The position numbers and the translations under genes were made by a program. From positions 1 through 64,000 of the forward strand of contig CAJNDS010002827.1 in NCBI GenBank assembly GCA_905221605.1: a stretch of DNA of 64,000 bases, in the 5' to 3' direction. A model generated the notes under the pieces. It saw nothing but the letters and a program-made list of their open reading frames with translations. It made no database searches and was not told where the DNA came from. The stretch comes from Symbiodinium natans (taxonomy: Eukaryota; Sar; Dinophyceae; Suessiales; Symbiodiniaceae). Below, one piece after another: positions 1 to 8,209 of this stretch (its first letter is position 1; each line of letters starts with the position of its first letter).

Positions 1-2150
1 ATTTAGTATTCCGGGGAGGCCCGGCTTCGTAATTTAGTATTCCGCGGCTTCGTAATTTAGTATTCCGGTGAAGCCCGGCTTCGTAATTTAGTATTCCGGG
101 GAGGCCCGGCTTCGTAATTTAGTATTCCGGGGAGGCCCGGGGACTTGCTTCCTCTTGGCTGGGAGGGGCCGTTTTGGTCAAAAATCCAGAAAACGAGAGC
201 CCGCCCGGGACCATCGATTTCAGTACTAAAAAATCACATTTTAAATAGGGACCCGGGCCGATCCTGGGGTCCCCCTCATTTGGGGTGTTTTTGGAGGCAA
301 ACTTTCCCTCTCAAGGGGGGGTCGGAGTTTGAGGCAAGGGGGGGTCTCCGAAGACTATTTTGCCTTTAAAATTGAAAAATACCACCCCCCCTTGACCAAA
401 ACTAGGCTGTGCAAAGGTCGCGGGGCGGCCCTTCTGAGGCTTAAAAACACTGAAAAACATTGAAAAACCTTAAAAAACATTGAAAAACGCTGAAAAACCT
501 TGAAAAACCTTGAAAAACTTGCAATCCTGAGGTGAAAGCTCCGTTTTGGTCAAAAAACCCAGAAAACGAGAGCCCACCCAGAACCGTCGATTTCAGTACT
601 AAAAACTCGCACTTTTAATAGGGACCCGGGCCGATCCTGGGGTCCCCCTCATTTGGGGTGTTTTTAGGGGCAAACTTTCCCTTTGAAGGGGGGTCGGAGT
701 TTGAGGCAAGGGGGGGCTTCGTAATTTAGTATTCCGGCCCGGCTTCGTAATTTAGTATTCCGGGGAGGCCCGGCTTCGTAATTTAGTATTCGGGGAGGCC
801 CGGCTTCGTAATTTAGTATTCCGGGGAGTTTTGGTCAAAAATCCAGAAAACGAAAGCCCACCCGGGACCGTCGATTTCAGTACTAAAAAATCACATTTTA
901 AATAGGGACCCGGGCCGATCCTGGGGTCCCCCTCATTTGGGGTGTTTTTGGAGGCAAACTTTCCCTCTCAAAGGGGGTCGGAGTTTGAGGCAAGGGGGGG
1001 TCTCCGAATACTATTTTGCCTTTAAAATTGAAAAATACGACCCCCCCTTGACCAAAACTAGGCTGTGAAAAGGTCGCGGGGGCGGCCCTTCATCATAATT
1101 GAGGGTTACAAACTCTGAAACACCCTGAAAAACATTGAAAAACCATAAAAAAACTGAAAAACGCTGAAAAACCTTGAAAAACCTTGAAAAACTTGAAATC
1201 CTGAAACCGGTGAGGGCTCGGTTTTGGTCAAAATCCAGAAAACGAGAGGCCACCCAGAGGCGTCGATTTCAGTACTAAAAAATCGCACCCGGGCCGATCC
1301 TGGGGTCCCCCTCATTTGGGGTGTTTTTGGAGGCAAACTTTCCCTCTCAAGGGGGGGTCGGAGTTTGAGGCAAGGGGGGTCTCAGAAGACTATTTTGCCT
1401 TTAAAATTGAAAAATACGACCCCCCCTTGACCAAAACTAGGCTGTGAAAAGGTCGCGGAGGCGGCCCTTCATCATAATTGAGGGTTACCTCTTGTTGGGT
1501 TTTTTGAAGCTTTTTGAAGCCGCTAAACGTTCTTGTACACAGCGGCGACGTCCTGGCCCGTTCTGGCCTGTTCGGGCGGCTCCTCCCGGACAGTCTCTGG
1601 GCTTTTTGGGCTCCTCGCGCACAGTTTCTAAGCCTTTTTCCCGGAGAGTTTCCGAGCCTTCAGCGGCGCTCTGTGGCGCCGCGGCCCCGAGCGCGATTTT
1701 GGGACCCTCCGTCTTGGCCTGTTCTGGCCTGTGGAGGCCCGGCCTCGTAATTTAACATTCCGGGAGGCCCGGGGTGCCCAAAACCATCGATTTCAGTACT
1801 AAAAAATCGCACTTTCATTGCGGGCCAGGGCAGATCCTGGGGCCCCCTCTTGTTGAGGGTTTTTTGAAGCTTTTTCAAGCCTTTTCAAGGCTTTTTTTGG
1901 TGCCTCTAAACGTTCTTGTACACAGCGGCGACACAGAGCGCAGCGACAGCGAGCGATGGCGCCGCGGCCCCGAGCGCGATTTTGGGGCCCGCGTCCTGGC
2001 CTGTTCTGGCCTGTTCGGGCGTCAAGACACAACATATAAACATACTGCTGCCCTCTGCTTTACTTGTCCTTTTGATTTATATTCAAATTGCTGTGTATTT
2101 TTAAAAAGTATCAATTACAGGAGACAATACAAAGCAACGAGCGAACTATC
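1..2150. repeat. Shuffled GC-rich repeat complex at the left edge
   Basis: No gene is visible here. At least three modules recur in changing order. Module A (CGTAATTTAGTATTCCGG with a GGGAGGCCCGGCTT linker) is at 1-140, 720-830 and weakly near 1740. Module B starts with GGTCAAAAATCCAGAAAACG, runs through CGATTTCAGTACTAAAAAATC and ends in TTTGAGGCAAGGGGGG; copies start near 175, 547, 833 and 1226, with a partial copy near 1785. Module C is a run of TGAAAAACCT/TGAAAAACAT decamers at about 447-523 and 1120-1195. A fourth element carrying TGGCCTGTTCTGGCCTGTTC recurs near 1555, 1720 and 2000. Short open frames in both strands follow the repeats and show no family resemblance, so they are treated as non-coding. 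Confidence 0.8.
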
Positions 2151-2154
2151 CCAA

Positions 2155-2180
2155 AAAATAAACCCTAAACCCTAATAGAG
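2155..2180. repeat. Short CCCTAAA stretch
   Basis: Two to three telomere-type units (AAACCCTAAACCCTAA) lie just before a GC-rich hairpin and the longer block that follows it. Confidence 0.7.
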
Positions 2181-2220
2181 TAAGGTTTGGGTGGTCTTGG
2201 GGTGGGTTTTTAGCTTTCGC

Positions 2221-2261
2221 GCGACGCGCCGCCCACGACCCCTTGGGTCGAGGCGCGTCGC
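2221..2261. other. Strong GC-rich hairpin bordering a telomeric block
   Basis: GCGACGCGCC (2221-2230) pairs perfectly with GGCGCGTCGC (2252-2261). An inner stem CGACCC/GGGTCG lies inside it around a CTT loop. The structure sits about 10 bp before the CCCTAAA block. Its role is unknown; it could be a repeat end or a breakpoint. Confidence 0.6.
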
Positions 2262-2269
2262 TTCAGTCA

Positions 2270-2437
2270 GCAACCCTAAACCCTAAACCCTAAACCCTAA
2301 ACCCTAAACCCTAAACCCTAAACCCTAAACCCTAAACCCTAAACCCTAAACCCTAAACCCTAAACCCTAAACCCTAAACCCTAAACCCTAAACCCTTAAC
2401 CCTTAACCCTAAACCCTAAACCCTAAACCCTAAACCC
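2270..2437. repeat. Interstitial telomeric repeat block 1 (CCCTAAA)n
   Basis: About 23 head-to-tail CCCTAAA units, nearly perfect apart from two CCCTTAA variants near 2392-2405. The orientation (C-rich strand reading rightwards) is the one expected at a left chromosome end. This is the Arabidopsis-type telomere sequence, which is also known from dinoflagellates. Sequence on both sides makes it interstitial in this assembly. Confidence 0.95.
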
Positions 2438-3170
2438 AATTCCCACCCAGGCCTGCTTAGGCCGTACCCACCCTTCTCTAGGGTGCCTGGACCCAGAAAT
2501 CACCCGACAGCGTTTAACACCATCGCTTGGACTTCCTGTGCAAGCCTAAAGAGTTGTGTTGAGCGTGAGCTGCACCTCCAGTGCCGGTGCAGTACCCCGC
2601 CTGGGGTACCCCGCCCCCCTTCTCCGATTCTCAAGGATTATGAAGAAACCCTAAACCTGGCCTGTTCCGGCAATACCAAAAGTGGCTTCTGTGGGTCGCC
2701 CCTGGGCCCCCACTCCGGAACCCCCTGGTGCCGGGCCCCTGGCGGAGCGTGTTCAGGGACCAGAGGGGCCGCAAGGCAGGTCAGCCTGGGCGATTGCTCA
2801 AAAACCCACTACCAAACCCAAAAACCTGGTTTTTTGTGCCCCTGACGCCCTGGCCCCCCTGGCCCCCCCTGGCCCCCTGCTGGCCCCCCTTCTGGCCCCG
2901 CTGGCCCCGGGGCCCCCCCGGGCCCCCCCCTTTCTTTTTTTGGGCGATTGCTCACACTCCTGCCCTGCCTAGCCCCCCCTGCCCCCCCCTCCCCCCCCTG
3001 GCCCCCCTCCCCCCTTCCCCCCCCCCCTCCCCCCCCCCCCGCCTCCCCCCCCTCCCCCCCCCCCCCCTCCCCCCCCCCATCCCCCCCCTCCCCCCCCCCC
3101 CTCCCCCCCTCCCCTCCCATCCCCCCCCCCTCCCCCCCCCCCCCCCCCTCCCCCCCCCTCCCCGCCACTT
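2438..3170. repeat. GC-rich spacer grading into a C/T-only tract
   Basis: From 2438 to about 2820 the DNA is GC-rich with no recognisable gene. From about 2838 it becomes CTGGCCCCC repeats. From about 2976 to 3165 the plus strand is almost only C and T, with long C runs broken by single T residues. Proline-rich frames on plus and glycine-rich frames on minus simply translate the tract. The minus strand is an extended G-run sequence able to form G-quadruplexes, and the plus strand could form i-motifs. Confidence 0.8.
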
Positions 3171-3175
3171 TCATC

Positions 3176-3535
3176 CTAATCAAATCTGATGCCTTGCACA
3201 TGGTTTTCACCTGTCCACCGCTTCAAAAATGCCTCTGAGCAAATGTTGGGATCTGAGATCATTCCGACAAGCGCTCCGAGGACAGGCTTGTCACATGGCT
3301 CCAAGATTTCCTGAAGTGCCGTGTAGGCATCGTCCACGGTCACTTGATGGTAGTCGATGCCCTCAATGCTGAAAAAGCCCGGCGTGAGCTTCAGCAGAGC
3401 CTGTATGATTGGCGTTGCCCTTGTTTGTGAGCTTGGCCAATGCCCGGTACACTGCGGTACCGCCACTCATGCCCAGCAGGCGGTCTATCAAGTCACTGTC
3501 CCCAACCTTGCCCAGCGGCAGGCATGTGCTGCCGC
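3176..3535 (-). pseudogene. Protein-coding relic of unknown family, frameshifted
   Basis: The minus strand reads a natural-looking protein in two frames. The upstream part (about 3535 to 3412) includes GDSDLIDRLLGMSGG and YRALAKLTNKG. The downstream part (about 3412 to 3200) includes IIQALLKLTPGFFSIEG, DDAYTALQEILEP and LVGMISDPNICSEAFLKRW. The two parts join near 3412 only if one base is skipped, so this is either a frameshifted remnant or an unrecognised splice. I do not recognise the family; the composition is helical and globular. The downstream end runs into the C/T tract at 3170, suggesting truncation by the repeat. A homology search with the two peptides joined would decide. Confidence 0.45.
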
Positions 3536-3563
3536 TCCTCCCCCTCCCCCCCCTCCGTCCCGG

Positions 3564-4075
3564 AGGTAAGGGCCTTCTGCCCCCGTCTGTTTTCTGGGTC
3601 TACTCGACAAGGGGATCTACTTGGCCGAAGAAGCCACAAAGATCGATCAATATCTGACCCAGGACCCTGGATGGAACAATAGACTTGACAAAGGGTTTGA
3701 AGGGACAGCCCAGACATATTCGGCAAGGGGATCTACTGGGCCGAAGACACCGCGATCTTCGATCAATATCTGACCCAGGACCCTGAATGGAGAGGCAACA
3801 ACAAACCGACCTCCACAAGAAGCTCTATGAACGGGGAGGGAAAGTGCGCCGCTCACGTCTACTGTGCCTCGGGCTGCCGCATTGCTCTGGGTCTGGGAGA
3901 TCCATTTCCCCCTGCCCCTGGCGTCCCCTCCCCCTTGGCCCTCCGGCCGTCCTGGCCTGGCCCCGGAGCGGTCCCGGAGGGAAGGGCCTTCTGCCCCTGT
4001 CTGTTTTCTGGGTCTGGTTTTGACAACCCTGACCCGTTCAAAGTATGAGGGTGGAAGTGTCCTACCCAACCGTTC
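3564..4075. repeat. Diverged tandem duplication
   Basis: The segment GGGGATCTACT..GACCCAGGACCCTG..TGG occurs at about 3611-3675 and again at 3727-3790. The segment AAGGGCCTTCTGCCCC..TCTGTTTTCTGGGTCT occurs near 3567 and 3982. No coding potential is convincing; frames in this interval are short and shift between copies. Confidence 0.6.
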
Positions 4076-4312
4076 AAAGGATGGGGGTGGGAAGTGGGAA
4101 TTTAGGGCGTTAGCCCGAAACCCTAAAAGGAGAAAAGTTGGGTGGATGCCTGCGTAAGCAGGGGGTGGGAAAAATAAAACAACCCAACCTTTCTGGTTGT
4201 GGTGGCTCCAACTTCAATATACGCCGCCGCGACATATGCCGCCCCCTCACACCCCCTGGGTGTGTTGGGGCGCCATCTCCGCATGACATCTACTGCCGCG
4301 GCGCGGCGAGAC

Positions 4313-4607
4313 GCCCTAAACCCTAAACCCTAAACCCTAAACCCTAAACCCTAAACCCTAAACCCTAAACCCTAAACCCTAAACCCTAAACCCTAAACCC
4401 TAAACCCTAAACCCTAAACCCTAAACCCTAAACCCTAAACCCTAAACCCTAAACCCTAAACCCTAAACCCTAAACCCTAAACCCTAAACCCTAAACCCTA
4501 AACCCTAAACCCTAAACCCTAAACCCTAAACCCTAAACCCTAAACCCTAAACCCTAAACCCTAAACCCTAAACCCTAAACCCTAAACCCTAAACCCTAAA
4601 CCCTAAA
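4313..4607. repeat. Interstitial telomeric repeat block 2 (CCCTAAA)n
   Basis: About 42 essentially perfect CCCTAAA units, the longest telomeric block in the window, in the same orientation as the others. It is entered from a GC-rich sequence ending GGCGCGGCGAGACG. It ends abruptly at CTGGCGAGGG, where the 3' flank of the Helitron-type element begins. Confidence 0.97.
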
Positions 4608-5032
4608 CTGGCGAGGGCGCCGCTGACCATATGCATGGGCGCCCGAGCCTTCCGGGCAGGGCTAAGCCCTGAACCGAGGACGAATCTGCGGGCCAGGGAG
4701 GGTAAAGCCTCCCTGGCACACCCTTGCGGCCTGGACTTGACTGCGTCACACACGACCATAGCGTAGCTATATAGTATAACCCCAAATCGCTCACCATCGG
4801 CTACGGAGGTGGCCTCTTGGAGACCCCTGCCAAGGCTTGCCAAAACGGCAATCTGCTGCCTTGCAGGGGCTTGTCAGCTTGAACAAAAACTGCTGGCGTC
4901 TCAAGCCTTTTTTTGCGACGCCCGATTCGGGCATCTACAAATACACTGTTGCCGGTACCCGCCGCGCCTTTTCTCATGTCGCGGCTGCGCCTCCGGACTT
5001 TTTTTGGGAAGACTAGTAGAAGGCACTCTTCT
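4608..5032 (-). other. 3' flank of the Helitron-type element
   Basis: This 425-bp stretch lies between telomeric block 2 and the stop codon of the transposon gene. No gene is seen. Three short inverted repeats could be the subterminal hairpin expected at a Helitron 3' end: GCCCG..CGGGC at 4641-4657, CAGGGCT A AGCCCTG at 4657-4671, and GCCCGA T TCGGGC at 4920-4932. A CTAG followed by T occurs on the minus strand at 5012-5015, but its nearby hairpin is weak. The true terminus is not established; it may be as far left as the telomeric junction. Confidence 0.4.
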
Positions 5033-8000
5033 TCAATGCGCCGGGACGAAGTGGGCAGGGCACACCTTGCCAGCGATCAGGTACTCTGAATCCCTCTCCA
5101 CGCGGGACATCGCCGCATAGGCGGCAGCGCGGCAGCCAGCAGCATCGACCCAGATGGTGATGTGGGGCAGAGTCATGCCCTGAACCTTAGGCACGGTGCA
5201 GGCGTAACCCAAGCGCACAGGAAAGCAGCTGACGCGCCGGCCGTCGTCCAGCTCGTGGGAGATCATGTGGACCGCGAGTCGCTGGTTGGTGCGGGTCAAC
5301 ACCTCCAGGCACCGACTGCGTGCGTCGAAATCCACGACGGTGGCCGCCATGCCATTCACGAAGTCGTCCTCCTTGGACATGTTCTTCGTAAGGAAGACGC
5401 GCATGCCCGCGTAGATGACGGTGTCAGCAGGCGCTAGCGGCCCCTTCTTCAACGACCCCTTGGCGGTGTAGTTCTCCTGATTTGCCTCGAAGTCCAGAGG
5501 CAACCTGCCCAGCGGCGCCTTGTGCCGGTTCTCAAAGAAGACCTGGGAGGCGAGATCGTTGACTGCGGCTGCGCCACGGCGCGTGCAGGTGACGACCGTG
5601 GTATCCTCGTGTTCCCTGAAGAGCTGCTGGATATCCCACCCACTTGGCTGGTTCGTCTTCCAGGCGCAGTGCCCACGGAGCATCTTCAGCTGCCTCATGC
5701 TGGGAACTGAGGTTCGGAGGATGTTCAGCTTCTTCTGCAGCGTCGGGCACTTGCAGCGGATCTGCTCATGGAATTCGATGGTGCGGACATGGCCGGGCCA
5801 TGCGCGGCTCAGCTCGCACCGCTCCGCCGTCTGGTCCACCACCGGCAGCTGCCAGAAGTCGCCCGCGAGGACCCAGCAGGGGAGCTGATCGGCGTACTTC
5901 CAAATGGCGAGCACGCGCTCGAAGTGCTCTGCCGTGAGCATTGACACCTCGTCGATCACCGCCAGGTCGTATTGCGTTAGGATGGCCATAGCTTCCTGCG
6001 GCGGCTTGTGCAGGAGAAACGCCCCGTGGTTGGTGTCCACATCTATGTCTGGATGCATGGAGCGGATCTCCGAGGCCAGCTGCCCTGTAGGGAGTGCGAA
6101 CAGGATTCTGGCGCCCTTCTGCTTCCACTTCCGGATCTGCTCGTGGATCACGAATGTCTTCCCCGTGCCGGGCGGTCCGCTGGCGAAGATGATCTTGTGC
6201 GCTGCTGCGCGGGCGACGCAGTCTTCCAGCGCCTCGTCATCGTTTGCCTGGCTGGCTTCCATGGCGACCTGCATCTGGGTCTCCATGGCTCGGGCAAGAC
6301 GCTTCTGGGAAGCCGTCAGCTTCGCCGGTGGCTTGGAGCTGCCATCCCGTCCGGCGCCATCTTCCTCCGCCTCTTCTTCCGCGCTCACCACCTCCGTGAC
6401 GTCGATCTCACCTTTGAGGTATCGCTGCAGCAGGTGCCGCTGCGCGCGAACCTTGCAGAGGATCGTGTCGATGTGGGCTTGGCTGTGAGCCTCGAGCTCC
6501 ATGGCAGAGCGGATGGCTCCCTCGCTCTCCCAGAAGTCGGGCGCGTGGTGCAGGCAGAGGGCGAAGTTGCGGTACTTCTGGGGCACCCGCTCCAGAACCT
6601 CGGGAGCGTCTTCGACGAACTGCTCGAGGCGCCGGAAGGGCACGTGGAGCGCCAGCCACTGGCCGTAGTACTTGTCATTGAGCATGGAGTGCATGGAGGC
6701 AGCCACCAGCTTCTCGCCGCGCGTCTCGTAATCGTTCGCGAACGGCTCCAGAGGTGTCAGGCCGTCGACGCCTGCCTCGTCCTCCAGGAATTCCGCGAGG
6801 CCGGAAGGCTGGTCTCCTCGGCGCTTGCACTCCTTCTTATGGTTATAGAACGCCGACAACAGCTCCTTTCGGCGCCGCGCGAAGCTCCTGTCGTCCTCCC
6901 CCGTCCTGGCCTGGACTTGCTCCATGACGTGCCGCTTGTGCGCTTCCTGGATGTAGTGGATGACGTGGCCGTCAGCGTTGCTCTTGCGCAAGAACTCTAT
7001 CAGCGGCATGTCCCTCCTCCTCCACTCGGCCTCCTCGTAGGTTTCGACCCAAGCTGGCTTCTCCGCGCATTCGGGCGTAGGGGGCATGATGTCCACCAGC
7101 GTGCCGCTGAAAGCCACCTGTGGAAACCGCTCCTGGGCCAGGGTGAGCCACATCTCGGGCTCCAGAGGCTTGTGGCCGCACAGCACGCGCCGCGCCACGC
7201 TGTAGTCCGTGGCGTCGTCGTTCAGCCAGTCGTTGTTCATGGAGCTGCTGAACTTCGTGTTGTACGTGGCCACATAGCGCAACACGGCGCCGTTGCCGTC
7301 GCCCCACTGAACATCCTCGTGGCACTTCGTGATTTCCATGGCGCTCGGAAAGTACGCGCGGACGTGCGCGGCTTTGTCCTCCTCCGAATGGTGTAGCAGG
7401 AGCTTCTGCTCTTCCTCGTCCCAGGCCGACTCCTCCTCCCTCACCGGCAACTTCGAGTCTTTGTAATCCTGCTGCGAGTCCCGGACGAGCCCGTGCAGGA
7501 ACGGCTGCGTGTCTGCCGGCGGGATGCTCGCGGACAACTTACGTTCCAGCCCTATAGCCCTCACATTCTCCAAGAAGTCCAAGGAGTGGCTGTGCGTCGT
7601 GCCCCGGCCGTGGTACTTCTGGGTGGCTCGCTTACGCTTCCCGTCTTGAAACTCGAGGCGCGTGATGTGGGCTTTCACCGTGCTGCAACCGCTGGCGACG
7701 TCTTCCGGGCCGAGGAGGTGGCCCTGCCAGGTGCGGTCCTGCCGCCCTGTGTGCGCCATGCTGCCGCGGAAGTAGCCGTTGTCAAGCTGCAGCAGGACGT
7801 GCGCCATGTGCAGGGTTTCGGCGCCGGCCAGCCCCATGCGTGCTCTGCCCAAGGCGTCTTGCTCGTGCATCACCCACCGATGGTACGGGAAGGTGCGCTC
7901 GTACGGGGCGTGGGTTCGGAAGAGCGTGGCGTTGCCGCACTGCCGCTGCATATCGATGACGGCCTGGTGCCTGACGCGCCAGTATTGCGGGGTCCAGGGC

Positions 8001-8209
8001 GCCCCCTTCAGCACGAGTCGGAGCGAGACGCCGCTACGGGAAGCGACGTTCTTCTTGGCGCCGATGGTGGTCCACATGCTCAAGTCGTACACGAAGTGCA
8101 GGAGCTCGTAGTCCGCACCGTAGCCCATCACCGGCGATAGGACCTTGCGGATGAATCCGCTTGATGCGCCCGAGCTTGGTCTCTCTGATCTGCGCGCCCG
8201 GGTCCTCAT
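5033..8209 (-). CDS. Helitron Rep (HUH, two-Tyr) and PIF1-like helicase portion
   Basis: The product would nick one DNA strand, become covalently linked through a tyrosine and unwind the element during rolling-circle transposition in the nucleus. Of 1,058 codons from the ATG at 8209, residues 201-213 (GRGTTHSHSLDFL) hold the metal-binding His-X-His. Residues 311-319 (RYVATYNTK) hold two tyrosines four apart plus the lysine, as in Helitron Rep proteins. The helicase shows Walker A GPPGTGKT (678-685), Walker B VIDEVSM (751-757, DE at 753-754), GDFWQLP (783-789), GMRVFLTKN (935-943) and a late motif VPKVQGMTL (1006-1014). The stop is TGA at 5033-5035. The ATG at 8209 is probably not the real start: the first 18 or so codons are an out-of-frame reading of the upstream gene, with true homology beginning near FIRKVLSPVMGYG. 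One oddity is a serine where the HUH motif normally has a hydrophobic residue. Confidence 0.9.
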   Translation of the reverse strand: MRTRARRSERPSSGASSGFIRKVLSPVMGYGADYELLHFVYDLSMWTTIGAKKNVASRSGVSLRLVLKGAPWTPQYWRVRHQAVIDMQRQCGNATLFRTHAPYERTFPYHRWVMHEQDALGRARMGLAGAETLHMAHVLLQLDNGYFRGSMAHTGRQDRTWQGHLLGPEDVASGCSTVKAHITRLEFQDGKRKRATQKYHGRGTTHSHSLDFLENVRAIGLERKLSASIPPADTQPFLHGLVRDSQQDYKDSKLPVREEESAWDEEEQKLLLHHSEEDKAAHVRAYFPSAMEITKCHEDVQWGDGNGAVLRYVATYNTKFSSSMNNDWLNDDATDYSVARRVLCGHKPLEPEMWLTLAQERFPQVAFSGTLVDIMPPTPECAEKPAWVETYEEAEWRRRDMPLIEFLRKSNADGHVIHYIQEAHKRHVMEQVQARTGEDDRSFARRRKELLSAFYNHKKECKRRGDQPSGLAEFLEDEAGVDGLTPLEPFANDYETRGEKLVAASMHSMLNDKYYGQWLALHVPFRRLEQFVEDAPEVLERVPQKYRNFALCLHHAPDFWESEGAIRSAMELEAHSQAHIDTILCKVRAQRHLLQRYLKGEIDVTEVVSAEEEAEEDGAGRDGSSKPPAKLTASQKRLARAMETQMQVAMEASQANDDEALEDCVARAAAHKIIFASGPPGTGKTFVIHEQIRKWKQKGARILFALPTGQLASEIRSMHPDIDVDTNHGAFLLHKPPQEAMAILTQYDLAVIDEVSMLTAEHFERVLAIWKYADQLPCWVLAGDFWQLPVVDQTAERCELSRAWPGHVRTIEFHEQIRCKCPTLQKKLNILRTSVPSMRQLKMLRGHCAWKTNQPSGWDIQQLFREHEDTTVVTCTRRGAAAVNDLASQVFFENRHKAPLGRLPLDFEANQENYTAKGSLKKGPLAPADTVIYAGMRVFLTKNMSKEDDFVNGMAATVVDFDARSRCLEVLTRTNQRLAVHMISHELDDGRRVSCFPVRLGYACTVPKVQGMTLPHITIWVDAAGCRAAAYAAMSRVERDSEYLIAGKVCPAHFVPAH

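Noticed and set aside
2728..3210. Proline-rich (plus) and glycine-rich (minus) proteins
   Set aside because: Translations of a C/T-only tract.
6008..7396. 462-codon plus-strand frame
   Set aside because: It is the antisense shadow of the Helitron gene, kept open by high GC; only the minus strand shows motifs.
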